A stretch of DNA of 64,000 nucleotides, from contig NZ_WMII01000013.1 of assembly GCF_009711265.1 (NCBI RefSeq), forward strand, positions 78,997 to 142,996, read 5' to 3'. This document shows positions 7,658 through 16,327 of this stretch, piece after piece. The position numbers and the translations under genes were made by a program. This DNA is from Paracoccus shanxieyensis (GTDB lineage Bacteria > Pseudomonadota > Alphaproteobacteria > Rhodobacterales > Rhodobacteraceae). Each line of letters opens with the position of its first letter. Positions within the stretch are counted from its first letter, which is position 1. The notes beneath the pieces are model-generated. The model ran no database searches. It saw only the letters and a list, made by a program, of their open reading frames with translations, and was not told where the DNA came from.

Positions 7658-9021
7658 CCGCCGCATTGTTCACCGCCCTTGCGGCCGAATTCGGACCGCG
7701 TTTTTCCACCTCGCAAGCCCTGCGCGACCAGCATGGCGGCGGCGAGGCATGGCACAAGGCGGCTCCGCCCGACGCCGTGATCCATGTCCACAGCACCGAG
7801 GAGGTCGCCTCGATCCTGCGCCAATGCCATGCGGCAGGCGTGCCGGTGATCCCCTTTGGCGCGGGCACCTCGCTTGAGGGGCAGTTGGGCGCGCTGAAGG
7901 GCGGGATTTCGGTCGATCTGACGCAGATGGACCGCGTTTTGCGTGTCAGCGCGCAGGATCTGGATTGCACCGTTCAGGCGGGCGTCACGCGCGAGGCGCT
8001 GAACACGCATCTGCGCGATCAGGGGCTGTTCTTTCCCATCGACCCCGGCGCGAATGCCACGCTGGGCGGCATGGCGGCGACGCGGGCCTCGGGGACGAAT
8101 GCCGTGCGCTACGGCACCATGCGCGAGGTGGTGCTGTCGCTGAAGGTGGTGCTGCCGGACGGTCAGATCATCACCACCGCGTCGCGGGCGCGAAAATCCT
8201 CGGCGGGTTATGACCTGACGCGGCTGTTCGTGGGATCCGAAGGCACCTTCGGCATCATCACCGAGGTGACGCTGCGGCTGTTCGGCATCCCGCAGGCGAT
8301 TTCCGCTGCCGTCTGCCATTTCGACGACATTGACGCGGCGGTCGCGGCGGCCACCATGGTGACGCAATTCGGCATTCCCGTCGCGCGGATGGAGTTGATG
8401 GATCGCGGGCTGATCCGGATGGTCAACGCGGCCTCGGGGTTGTCGCTGCCAGAGGCGGATACGCTGGCCTTTGAATTCCACGGCTCGGATGCGGGCGTGG
8501 CCGAACAGGCCGAACAGGTGGCCGAGATCGTGGCGGATTGCGGCGGCAAGGGCTTCGAGGCCGCAACCGATGCCGATGCCCGCAACCGGCTGTGGAAGGC
8601 GCGCCATAACGCGTGGTACGCCGTGGTCGGCACCCGCATCGGCGCGAAGGGCTGGTCGTCGGATGTCTGCGTTCCGGTGTCGGAACTGGCGGGCGCGGTG
8701 CGGGTGGCGCGCGATCTGCTGGCCGATTGTCCGATTCCCGCCGCCATCCTTGGCCATGTCGGAGACGGCAATTTCCATGTCGTCTTCGCGCTGGACGTAA
8801 CCGACCCGGCCGAGATCGCGGCGGTCAAGGCGATCAATGCCGGGCTGGTGGCCCATGCGATTGCCGTTGGCGGCACCTGCACCGGCGAACATGGCGTGGG
8901 CACGGGCAAGATCGGTTATCTGGCCGACGAATACGACCCCGCCGCGCTGCAGCTGATGGCCGCGCTGAAACATGCGGTCGATCCCAAAGGCATCATGAAT
9001 CCGGGCAAGATTCTGGCCTAG
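7654..9021 (+). CDS. FAD-binding D-lactate dehydrogenase / glycolate oxidase subunit GlcD-like protein
   Basis: A 455-residue vanillyl-alcohol-oxidase-fold flavoenzyme. The FAD-binding half contains VIPFGAGTSLEGQLGALKGGISVDL, PIDPGANATLGGMAATRASGTNAVRYGTM and GYDLTRLFVGSEGTFGIITEVTL. The C-terminal substrate half ends with the family motifs GHVGDGNFH, GGTCTGEHGVGTGK and DPKGIMNPGKI. It oxidises a D-2-hydroxyacid such as D-lactate and passes electrons to a quinone or cytochrome. The ATG at 7654 overlaps the sulfurtransferase stop. Pairing with a mercaptopyruvate enzyme raises the possibility that mercaptolactate is a substrate (inference). Confidence 0.88.
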   Translation: MTAALFTALAAEFGPRFSTSQALRDQHGGGEAWHKAAPPDAVIHVHSTEEVASILRQCHAAGVPVIPFGAGTSLEGQLGALKGGISVDLTQMDRVLRVSAQDLDCTVQAGVTREALNTHLRDQGLFFPIDPGANATLGGMAATRASGTNAVRYGTMREVVLSLKVVLPDGQIITTASRARKSSAGYDLTRLFVGSEGTFGIITEVTLRLFGIPQAISAAVCHFDDIDAAVAAATMVTQFGIPVARMELMDRGLIRMVNAASGLSLPEADTLAFEFHGSDAGVAEQAEQVAEIVADCGGKGFEAATDADARNRLWKARHNAWYAVVGTRIGAKGWSSDVCVPVSELAGAVRVARDLLADCPIPAAILGHVGDGNFHVVFALDVTDPAEIAAVKAINAGLVAHAIAVGGTCTGEHGVGTGKIGYLADEYDPAALQLMAALKHAVDPKGIMNPGKILA

Positions 9022-9051
9022 GGCGGTGATCCCGGCGTATTGGGGACAGAC

Positions 9052-9082
9052 GAAGGGGCAGTCGCAAGCCGCCCCTTCTTGC
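9052..9082. terminator. Bidirectional terminator
   Basis: Stem GAAGGGGC / GCCCCTTC around an 11-nt loop, between the convergent dehydrogenase and TTT receptor genes. T-rich on the plus-strand exit (TTCTTGCTG). Confidence 0.65.
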
Positions 9083-9102
9083 TGTGTCCGACGGGTCGGG
9101 CC

Positions 9103-10077
9103 TTACTGCACGGCCAGCCCGGCATTGCGGATCAGTTCGCCGAACTGGGTATTGTCGTCCACGGCGCGCTGCTTCATTTCGGCCAATGAGGCGATGCCGG
9201 GGATCAGGCCGAAATTGCGCAGCGCCTGCACGGTGCTGTCTTCGGCAAGCGCCTCGTTCAGCAGGTTGTTCAGCCGTTCCTTCACCGCGTCGGGCGTGCT
9301 GCTGTGGACAACGACGGTGTGCCAGCTGCGCGGGGTCCAGCCGTCGATGCCCGCCTCGGCGGTGGTCGGCAGGTCGGGCAGCCGGTCCCAGCGCTGCGCG
9401 CCCAGAACCGCAATGCCTTTCAGGCTGCCAGCCGAGATGAACTCGGCCGCTTCCGGGCCGAAGACGACCTGCGCCTCACCGGCGACGGCGGCCTGAAAGC
9501 CCGGAGCCGCCCCGTTATAGGGGATGTGCAGAAGCTCGATCCCCGCCCGCTCTTGCAGCCATTCGCCGCACAGATGGCCGACCGTGCCCTTGCCTGCGGT
9601 GGCATAGGCCAGCGCGCCGGGATTGGCCTTGGCATAGGCGATGAATTCTTCCAGCGTATTGGCCTGAACCGAGGGATGGACGGCCATCACCATCGGCGCA
9701 TCGCCCACCAGCACCAGCGGTGTCAGATCGGTCAGCGGATCATATTCGACCTTGGTGACAAAGGGGATCACCCCGAAAAAGCTGTTGGTCGCCTGCAGCA
9801 GCGTATAGCCGTCATCCGGGGTCTTGGTATAGAAATTCGCCCCGATCGCACCGCCCGCGCCGGGTTTGTAGTCGTTGACGACCTGCTGGCCGGTCTTTTC
9901 CGTCAGCTTCTGGCCGATCAACCGCGAGATATTGTCGCTCATGCCGCCGGGGGTATAGGGCACGATATAGGTGAAGGCCTTTGCCGGGAATTCCTGTGCG
10001 AAAGCGGGCAAGCCCAGCAAGGCGGCGGCACCGACCGTTCCGGCCAGAAACCCGCGCCGGCTGACAGACATCTTCAT
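9103..10077 (-). CDS. tctC: TTT (Bug-type) periplasmic solute receptor, cluster A
   Basis: A 324-residue TctC/Bug receptor that brings an organic acid to the TctAB permease. The N-terminal signal SRRGFLAGTVGAAALLGLPAFAQ has a twin-arginine-like motif. The mature part begins with the family signature FTYIVPYTPGGMSDNISRLIGQKL, followed by VVNDYKPGAGGAIGANF, then AYATAGKGTVGHLCGEWLQ and the interdomain strand HIPYNGAAPGFQAAVAGEAQVVF. ATG at 10077 (MKMSVSRRG) is preferred over a longer reading because it starts the signal peptide. It is the last gene of a four-gene minus-strand operon. Ligand not predictable; Bug proteins mostly bind carboxylates. Confidence 0.92.
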   Translation of the reverse strand: MKMSVSRRGFLAGTVGAAALLGLPAFAQEFPAKAFTYIVPYTPGGMSDNISRLIGQKLTEKTGQQVVNDYKPGAGGAIGANFYTKTPDDGYTLLQATNSFFGVIPFVTKVEYDPLTDLTPLVLVGDAPMVMAVHPSVQANTLEEFIAYAKANPGALAYATAGKGTVGHLCGEWLQERAGIELLHIPYNGAAPGFQAAVAGEAQVVFGPEAAEFISAGSLKGIAVLGAQRWDRLPDLPTTAEAGIDGWTPRSWHTVVVHSSTPDAVKERLNNLLNEALAEDSTVQALRNFGLIPGIASLAEMKQRAVDDNTQFGELIRNAGLAVQ

Positions 10078-10093
10078 GGGAAACGCTCCTGAT

Positions 10094-11599
10094 TTATTCC
10101 GCAAAGGCTTTGCGGCGGAAAGATTGGATCGAGGGAAATATCATGCTGATCAGCAGAATGATGGCGACGACCAGCATTCCTGCGCTGATGGGGTGGGTCA
10201 GGAAAATCATCGGATCGCCGCGCCCGACCAGCATGGCACGGCGGAAATATTCCTCCATCATCGGGCCCAGCACGAAGGCCAGCAACAGCGGCGCCGGCTC
10301 GCAGCGCCATTTGTGCATCAGATAGCCCAGCACGCCGAAAATCGCGGTCAGATAGATGTCGAAGGTCGTGAACTCGACGCCATAGATGCCCACCGCGCTG
10401 ACGGTCAGGATGATCGGGAACATCACATGATAGCGGATGCGCAGCAGCTGCACCCAGATCCCGACCAGCGGCAGGTTGATGACCAGCAGCATCAGGTTGC
10501 CCACCCACATGCTGGCGATCAGCCCCCAGAACAGATCCGGTTGCGCCGTCATCACCCGAGGGCCGGGGATGATGCCATGCACCATCATCGCGCCTACCAT
10601 CAGCGCCATGATGGCGTTTGACGGGATGCCCAGCGTCAGCAGCGGCAGAAACGCGGTCTGCGCCCCGGCATTGTTGGCCGCCTCGGGCGCTGCGACCCCT
10701 TCGACCAGGCCCGAGCCGAACTTCTCGGGCGTCTTCGAGATGCGCTTTTCCACCGAATAGGCCATGAAGGACGACAAAAGCGCGCCGCCGCCGGGCAGCA
10801 GTCCCAGAAACAGCCCGACCACCGTGCCGCGCGCGGCGGCAGGTGCCGCGCGGCGCATCTCGGATTTCCACGGCCACAGGCTGCTGATCTTGTGCAGCAG
10901 CGGCGGGGCATCGTCTTTCGCCGCGCGCTCCAGCGTCACAAGGATATCGGCAATCCCGAACAGGCCCACGACCAGCGGCACGAAGGGCACGCCGTTCAGC
11001 AATTCGTAAAAGCCGAAATCATAGCGGTATTGCCCCGAATTCACATCGGTTCCGGCCATGCCCAGCAAAAGCCCCACAAGGATCATGGCCAACGCGCGGA
11101 TGACCGATCCCTGCGCCAGCACGACCGATGTGATCAGCCCCAGAAACATCAGCATGAAATATTCCGGCGCGCCGAATTTCAGCACCACGACCACCAGAAC
11201 CGGCGCAAAGGCTGCCATGAACAGCGTCCCCATGGTCCCGGCAAAGAACGAGGCCAGCGCCGCAATCGACAGCGCCGCACCGCCGCGCCCGTTCCGGGTC
11301 ATGGCGTGGCCATCCAGCGCGGTCACCACGGATGATGCCTCGCCCGGCAGGCGCAGCAGGATCGAGGTGGTCGAGCCGCCGTATTGCGCGCCGTAATAGA
11401 TCCCGGCCAGCGCGATCAGCCCCGTCACCGGGTCCAGCCCGAATGTCAGCGGCATCAGGATGGCGATGGTCGCGGTCGGCCCCAGCCCCGGAAGCACGCC
11501 GACCAGCGTGCCGACAAGGCAGCCCAGCAGCGCGAACAGCACGTTATGCGGCTGCAAGGCGACGCCAAGACCCAGCAGAATTCCGTCCCAGACCCCCAT
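10094..11599 (-). CDS. tctA: TTT large permease subunit TctA, cluster A
   Basis: A 501-residue, 12-helix-type membrane protein of the DUF112/TctA family. Landmarks are [56 protein letters not shown], the mid-protein LPGGGALLSSFMAYSVEKRISK and [37 protein letters not shown]. Start ATG at 11599 overlaps the tctB stop (TGATG); the extra 133 codons of open frame upstream are tctB read out of frame. Forms the transport pore with TctB, driven by an ion gradient. Confidence 0.95.
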   Translation of the reverse strand: MGVWDGILLGLGVALQPHNVLFALLGCLVGTLVGVLPGLGPTATIAILMPLTFGLDPVTGLIALAGIYYGAQYGGSTTSILLRLPGEASSVVTALDGHAMTRNGRGGAALSIAALASFFAGTMGTLFMAAFAPVLVVVVLKFGAPEYFMLMFLGLITSVVLAQGSVIRALAMILVGLLLGMAGTDVNSGQYRYDFGFYELLNGVPFVPLVVGLFGIADILVTLERAAKDDAPPLLHKISSLWPWKSEMRRAAPAAARGTVVGLFLGLLPGGGALLSSFMAYSVEKRISKTPEKFGSGLVEGVAAPEAANNAGAQTAFLPLLTLGIPSNAIMALMVGAMMVHGIIPGPRVMTAQPDLFWGLIASMWVGNLMLLVINLPLVGIWVQLLRIRYHVMFPIILTVSAVGIYGVEFTTFDIYLTAIFGVLGYLMHKWRCEPAPLLLAFVLGPMMEEYFRRAMLVGRGDPMIFLTHPISAGMLVVAIILLISMIFPSIQSFRRKAFAE

Positions 11600-12063
11600 C
11601 AGATCAATCCCCTTGGCAGAACCGGGATCGACAGCCCAAGCAGATAGACGAACAGGACCACCGCCAGCGCCGCCAGCGCCGTCGCGGTCAGAACCGGCCC
11701 GACGATGCCCGCATCCCGGCGTGCGCCCGATGCCAGCAGCACCATCAGAAACACCGCCAGCGCCAGACCCAGCGGTTGCAGCGTGATCCCGAACAGCACG
11801 ACCGCGCCGCAGATGCACAAAATGATGCGGGCGATGACAAGGGGATGGGCGGGCTCTTCCTGCACCTGCTCGGCATCGCGGCCCCGCAGCAGAAAGATCA
11901 CGATGCCCATCAGGATCAGCAGCCCCGAGATGGCGCGCGGAAAGAAGCCCGGTCCCATCGCAATGACGCTGCCCGCGTCGTAATCGCGCGCGACCCAAAG
12001 GGCGCCGGCGCCCAGAATGATGCAGAACGCCGCAAGCTGGCGCGAGCCGCTGGTATCGGTCAT
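11599..12063 (-). CDS. tctB: TTT small permease subunit TctB, cluster A
   Basis: A 154-residue four-helix membrane protein. It shows the TctB motif IAMGPGFFPRAISGLLILMGIVIFL after a first helix, then two C-terminal helices (IARIILCICGAVVLFG and ATALAALAVVLFVYLLGL). Start at 12063 (MTDTSGSRQ); the longer reading is discarded because it overlaps the upstream dehydrogenase. Stop overlaps the tctA start. Small TctB subunits diverge fast, so identity rests on motif, topology and context. Confidence 0.92.
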   Translation of the reverse strand: MTDTSGSRQLAAFCIILGAGALWVARDYDAGSVIAMGPGFFPRAISGLLILMGIVIFLLRGRDAEQVQEEPAHPLVIARIILCICGAVVLFGITLQPLGLALAVFLMVLLASGARRDAGIVGPVLTATALAALAVVLFVYLLGLSIPVLPRGLI

Positions 12064-12064
12064 C

Positions 12065-13021
12065 CTAATACTCCCGCCCCTTGGGCAATACGTCCTCGGG
12101 TGGCTGGCCTTGCAGCCACGCATCCAGATTTCGGGCCAGCTTGGCCGCCATCCGGTCGGCATTGTCGTCCGATGTCCACGAAATATGTGGCGTCACCCGA
12201 ATGCGCGGATGGGTATAGAAGCGATGCCCCGGTGGCAGCGGTTCGGGTGAGGTGACATCCAGCGTCGCCGCAGCCACCTGTCCGGTTTCGATCGCCTGCC
12301 ACAGCGCGTCATCGTCGACAACCTCGCCGCGGCAGACGTTGATGACGTGCAGACCGGGCTTGGCATGGGCCAGAATATCGGCATTCAACATGCCCCGCGT
12401 GGCCGCTGTCAGCGGCACGGCCAGCACCAGATGATCGGTTTCGGCGATCATCTGCGCCAGCGTCGGATATTGCCGGATATGCGGCGCGACGGTTGCGCTG
12501 CGCGTGACGGCGGCGATCTGCATGCCCAAGGCCGCGGCCAGTTCCGCCGTGCGCGCGCCGATCGCGCCGAACCCGGCAAGGCCCAGACGTTTGCCCGCGA
12601 CGCTGCCCAAGGGGCGCTGCGCCCATCCCGCCGCATCGCGCAGCGGATACTGATCGAAGAAGCCTTTCTCATGCGCAAAGATCGCCGCGAGGACGTATTC
12701 GGCAATGGCGTCGGCCGATATGCCGCGCCCGGTGCTGACCAGCGGCACATCAAAGGCCCAGTCGGGAAAGGCGTCGATCCCGGCAGCGGCGATCTGCATC
12801 CATTTCAGATTGCCCGGCCAGCCTTCGGGGCGCTTTGCCGGGGCGCCACGCCAGCCACGGGCAAAGGTCATCAGCACCTCGGCCTTGGGCGGGACGTTCC
12901 ATGGCACGTCCCCTTCGGCATATTCCAGAACGACCGGTCGTGCCGGATGCGCCCGCAGCCGTGCCGCCTGTTCGGGGTCCAGATTGCAGGCAATCACGGG
13001 CGCGGGCGGGGTCGCGGTCAT
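12065..13021 (-). CDS. D-2-hydroxyacid dehydrogenase (NAD-dependent)
   Basis: A 318-residue D-isomer-specific 2-hydroxyacid dehydrogenase of the hydroxypyruvate/glyoxylate reductase type. It has the nucleotide-binding motif GLAGFGAIGARTAELAAALG, the catalytic arginine in INVCRGEVVDDDAL, a glutamate in LDVTSPEPLPPGHRFY and the catalytic histidine in RVTPHISWTSD. Start at 13021 is chosen because GGAGA then lies 9 nt upstream; an ATG three codons earlier would crowd it. It ends one base before tctB and opens the operon, suggesting that the imported acid, or its product, is a 2-oxo or 2-hydroxy acid. Confidence 0.9.
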   Translation of the reverse strand: MTATPPAPVIACNLDPEQAARLRAHPARPVVLEYAEGDVPWNVPPKAEVLMTFARGWRGAPAKRPEGWPGNLKWMQIAAAGIDAFPDWAFDVPLVSTGRGISADAIAEYVLAAIFAHEKGFFDQYPLRDAAGWAQRPLGSVAGKRLGLAGFGAIGARTAELAAALGMQIAAVTRSATVAPHIRQYPTLAQMIAETDHLVLAVPLTAATRGMLNADILAHAKPGLHVINVCRGEVVDDDALWQAIETGQVAAATLDVTSPEPLPPGHRFYTHPRIRVTPHISWTSDDNADRMAAKLARNLDAWLQGQPPEDVLPKGREY

Positions 13022-13151
13022 CAGATGCATTCTCCAACGGCTTTAGTCAGGCATCTGGTAGCCGCAGCGGACAACGGCGAAAACCCTTCAGCAGCGATAA
13101 GTTGTGCGAAACCGGAAAAAAGGAAACGACTTCTGCGCGTGGTCGCACTCA

Positions 13152-13237
13152 TGGAATATTGCTCTGCTGGCGGGCCCGTTAATGTCATAATATTCCAATC
13201 CAATCGGCAAGCCGAACATAAAATGACAATCGGCTTG
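13152..13237. promoter_or_regulatory. Divergent control region with two perfect inverted repeats
   Basis: TGGAATATT (13152-13160) pairs with AATATTCCA (13189-13197), and CAAGCCGA (13208-13215) pairs with TCGGCTTG (13230-13237). The latter starts inside a compact palindrome TCGGC-AA-GCCGA (13204-13215). The region lies between the divergent dehydrogenase-TTT operon and the CapA gene and is AT-richer than its surroundings. No regulator gene is adjacent, so the binding protein is unknown. Confidence 0.5.
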
Positions 13238-13297
13238 TGTCCGGGCCGTCGCTGGCATACCGCTTCGGCGGGATCGCTGATCGGAAAGGATGTTCAG

Positions 13298-14617
13298 ATG
13301 CGGATTGTTGCCTGTGGGGATGCGTTGTTTTCCGGGGGAAATCTGGCGGAACGGCTGGATCCGGGGCTGGTCGATCTGCTGCAGGACAGCGATGCAGCCT
13401 TTGCCAATGCGGAATTCATCTGCCCGGCCCGCACCACCGCCCCCGCGCCGCGCCGCTTCATGACCGCCGTCGGGATCGAGGCGGTGGATGAACTGACATC
13501 CATCGGCATCAACCTTCTGTCCTTTGCCAACAACCATACCGGCGATTTCGGCCCGCAAGGTGTCATCGACACCATCGAGGCCTGCGAGGCGCGGGGCATC
13601 ATGTCCAGCGGCATCGGCCGGTCGCTGTCCGAAGCGCGGATGCCGCATTTTCTGGACACGGCCAAGGGGCGGATCGGCGTGATCTCGACCGGGACCACGC
13701 GCTCGGCCGAATTCACGGCAGCGGATGCAGGCACGGGGATCCCGGCGCGCGCGGGCCTGAACCCGCTGCGCTGGGGCAGGGCTTATGTTCTGCCCGAAGA
13801 ACAGTTCGCCCAGATCCAGAAGATCGAGGACATGCTGGGCATCACCGCCAGCCGCCAAGAGATCATGAGCGTCGAGGTCATTCCCGATCCCGGCGCCGAC
13901 CGCCTGCAATTCGGGTCGTTCTTCGAGGGATCGCTGTGGTTTGAAAAGGGCAACACCGCGCATATCCGTTATCACGCGAACAAGGACGATCAGGCCGCGC
14001 TGCTGGCCAATATCGCCGATGCGGCGAACCGGTCCGAGGTGGTGCTGGTCAGTCTGCATGCGCATGAGGGCACGCATGAGAACTGGTATTCCCCCCGCCC
14101 CGCGCCCTTCCTTGAAGAATTTGCCCGCAAGGCCATCGACGCGGGCGCGACCGCGGTGATCGGGCACGGGCCGCATATGCTGCGCGGCGTTGAAATCTAT
14201 CGCGGGCGGCCGATCTTCTATTCGCTGGGCAGCTTGCTGATGGAATTCGAAGCCGGGATGCAGAAGATGACGCCCGAGATGTTCGCGGCTTACGGCTTTG
14301 GCCGGGACGCGCTGCCGTCGCATCTGCACATGTCGCGCGCGGCGGATGCGGCGGGCAATCCCATCGGGTTCAACGCGGATCCGCGCTTCTCGCGCTCGGT
14401 CGTCGCGGTTCTGGATATCGACGAGGATCGGGTCGCCGTGAAACTGGTCGCGCTTGATCTGGACCTGAACCGCAAGCGGCGGTCGGAACGCGGCCTGCCG
14501 GCCCTTGCCGATCGCCAGCTTGCCCGCAGCATTGCCGCGGATATCGCGGATCTGTCGCAATATTGGGGCACGCAGGTCCAGTTCGACGAAAGCGACGGCA
14601 GTATCCGCATCGGATAA
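13298..14617 (+). CDS. CapA-family metallophosphatase-like protein
   Basis: A 439-residue protein of the CapA / PGA_cap family, related to calcineurin-like phosphoesterases. It has MRIVACGDALFSG, AFANAEFICP, INLLSFANNHTGDFGPQGVIDTIEACE, VVLVSLHAHEGTHENW and AVIGHGPHMLRGVEIYRGRPIFYSLGSLLMEF, the paired NN-H and GH-PH metal-site motifs of the family. No signal peptide, unlike the capsule protein CapA, so it may act in the cytoplasm on a small molecule. ATG at 13298 has GAAAGGA upstream; the 317 codons of open frame before it are antisense shadow. Monocistronic, divergent from TTT cluster A. Confidence 0.88.
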   Translation: MRIVACGDALFSGGNLAERLDPGLVDLLQDSDAAFANAEFICPARTTAPAPRRFMTAVGIEAVDELTSIGINLLSFANNHTGDFGPQGVIDTIEACEARGIMSSGIGRSLSEARMPHFLDTAKGRIGVISTGTTRSAEFTAADAGTGIPARAGLNPLRWGRAYVLPEEQFAQIQKIEDMLGITASRQEIMSVEVIPDPGADRLQFGSFFEGSLWFEKGNTAHIRYHANKDDQAALLANIADAANRSEVVLVSLHAHEGTHENWYSPRPAPFLEEFARKAIDAGATAVIGHGPHMLRGVEIYRGRPIFYSLGSLLMEFEAGMQKMTPEMFAAYGFGRDALPSHLHMSRAADAAGNPIGFNADPRFSRSVVAVLDIDEDRVAVKLVALDLDLNRKRRSERGLPALADRQLARSIAADIADLSQYWGTQVQFDESDGSIRIG

Positions 14618-14771
14618 CGGCCCTTGCGGCGGCAAGACGGGGCGGGCGCGGTGCATGGTCGCGGGGGACTGCTGGCCCCGGCCTTGCCGCCTGGACGTGC
14701 CATCCTTGGCGATTGCGGGCGTGCCGCACCGGCACTAAGGACGTGACAGGCATCTGAACGGGCTGACCGCT

Positions 14772-15290
14772 TTGCAGCAATCCAACCTTGGCAAACTTCT
14801 TGCGGCATTCATGAACCTTCGCCCTCAGCGTCTGGCGCGGGCGCAATCGCGGCTGGGAAGCCGGGCATTGGCCGAGGAACTGGTGCAGGACACATGGCTG
14901 AAGCTGGAAAGCGCGCCGGGCGACACGACGATCCATAACCCTGCCGGGTTCATCCAGCAGATCTCGAACAATGTGATCTGCGACCATTTCCGCAAAGAGC
15001 GCCGACGTGCCGAAATCGACGCCGAGGTGCAGGACCTGCTTTGGGAACCCTCGGATGCCCTGTCTGCCGAGCGCCGTCTTATCGGCCGGGATCAACTGCG
15101 GCAGGTTCAGGCGGCGCTTGACGCACTGCCGGAAAAGACCCGGCGGATCTTTCTGCTGAACCGCCTGCAGAACGTGCCGCATCGGCGCATCGCCGAGATG
15201 TTCGACATGTCCGATCAGGCGGTGCATTACCACATCCGCCGCGCGCTTGAGCATCTGGCGCAGATGCGCGATCAGATCGACCATGACTGA
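14772..15290 (+). CDS. ECF RNA polymerase sigma factor, FecI type
   Basis: A 172-residue sigma factor with region 2 (RLGSRALAEELVQDTWLKLES, then NPAGFIQQISNNVICDHFRKERR) and region 4 (ALDALPEKTRRIFLLNRLQNVPHRRIAEMFDMSDQAVHYHIRRALEHL). This is the FecI-like pattern used for iron and siderophore uptake genes. The start is uncertain: TTG at 14772 keeps all of region 2, while ATG at 14811 would trim it. Neither has a clear ribosome-binding site. The last 8 nt overlap the downstream FecR gene. A GTGCCG-CAC-CGGCAC hairpin lies upstream at 14720-14734. Confidence 0.9.
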   Translation: MQQSNLGKLLAAFMNLRPQRLARAQSRLGSRALAEELVQDTWLKLESAPGDTTIHNPAGFIQQISNNVICDHFRKERRRAEIDAEVQDLLWEPSDALSAERRLIGRDQLRQVQAALDALPEKTRRIFLLNRLQNVPHRRIAEMFDMSDQAVHYHIRRALEHLAQMRDQIDHD

Positions 15291-16203
15291 GGGTCGCGAA
15301 AAATTCGCCCGCGAGGCGCGCGACTGGATCGTGCGCCTGAATTCGGGCCAGATCACCGAGGCCGAGCTTGCGCGCTTCAAGGCGTGGCGCGATGCCTCGG
15401 GGGCGAATGCGCAGGCGTTCGATCACGAACGCGCCTTCTGGACGCAGCTTCAGGCCTTGGAGGCCGCTGGCCGCGATAAGCCCGGCATGAAACGGCGACG
15501 TTTTCTGGCGACAGGAGCCGCCGCCCTGGGCGGCGCTGCGGGGCTGGTCTTCGTGCCGCAATTGGCTGTGGCGCTGCGGGCGGATTTCCAGACCCAGATC
15601 GGGCAGATCGCCTCATTCGGGCTGCCGGACGGCAGTTCGGTGACGCTGAACACCGACAGTGCGGTCAAACTGGATTATTCCGGTGCGCGTCGCCGTGTCG
15701 GATTGCTGCGCGGCGAGGCCGAGTTCACCGTCCTGTCCGCAGCCGGGATGTTCGGCGTCGTCGCAGCGGACGGCCTGACGGAAACGCAGGCGGCACGGTT
15801 TTCCATCCGGCTGGACCGCAAGCAGGCCATCGTCACGGCATATCAGGGTCAGCTGCGCATCACGGCGGGCACGGACGGCCACAGCGTTTCAATGACCGCG
15901 GGCGAACAGGCCAGCTATGGCGCTGGACGCGCGCCCTCGGCCCCGCAGATCGCAGATACCGAACTGGCTCGGGCATGGCGCGGCGGGCGGGTGATCTTCG
16001 AGGGCCGGGCCTTTGCGCAGGCCGTGCAGGAACTGGGCCGATATCTGGCCGAGCGTGTGGTCATCGCCCCGCATATTGCCGGGGACGTTCCGGTCAGCGG
16101 GGTGTTTTCCACCGATCAGGCGCTGGCCGCGCTGACGGCCCTGGCGCAGATGCAGGGCCTGAGCCTGCATCGCGTTCCGGGCGTCATCATCCTGATCGCG
16201 TAA
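15283..16203 (+). CDS. FecR-type anti-sigma / sigma regulator
   Basis: A 306-residue inner-membrane regulator that passes the signal from the outer-membrane receptor to the FecI-type sigma factor. The N-terminal cytoplasmic part FAREARDWIVRLNSGQITEAELARFKAWRDASGANAQAFDHERAFW is the FecR N domain. One membrane segment follows KRRRF (LATGAAALGGAAGLVFVPQL), and its two-arginine start resembles a Tat signal as in other FecR proteins. The periplasmic part has the FecR core LPDGSSVTLNTDSAVKLDYS...VGLLRGEAEFTV and a C-terminal STN-like half. Start at 15283 inside the sigma gene. Confidence 0.92.
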   Translation: MTEGREKFAREARDWIVRLNSGQITEAELARFKAWRDASGANAQAFDHERAFWTQLQALEAAGRDKPGMKRRRFLATGAAALGGAAGLVFVPQLAVALRADFQTQIGQIASFGLPDGSSVTLNTDSAVKLDYSGARRRVGLLRGEAEFTVLSAAGMFGVVAADGLTETQAARFSIRLDRKQAIVTAYQGQLRITAGTDGHSVSMTAGEQASYGAGRAPSAPQIADTELARAWRGGRVIFEGRAFAQAVQELGRYLAERVVIAPHIAGDVPVSGVFSTDQALAALTALAQMQGLSLHRVPGVIILIA

Positions 16204-16327
16204 AAAATCTTTCTTGCCGTCTTTGGGCAAAAGCCCGCGTCACGCGTCAATATGATGAAGGGACCAGGCAGGCCGTTACCCAAGCTCTTCGATCACGCAT
16301 CAACGAAGACAAAAGGGGCCTGGCCGA

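Noticed and set aside
11600..11998. A 133-codon N-terminal extension of TctA in cluster A
   Set aside because: It is tctB read out of frame, and the normal TctA N terminus begins at 11599.
12347..13297. A 317-codon N-terminal extension of the CapA-like protein
   Set aside because: It is antisense to the 2-hydroxyacid dehydrogenase and has no family features; ATG at 13298 has a ribosome-binding site.
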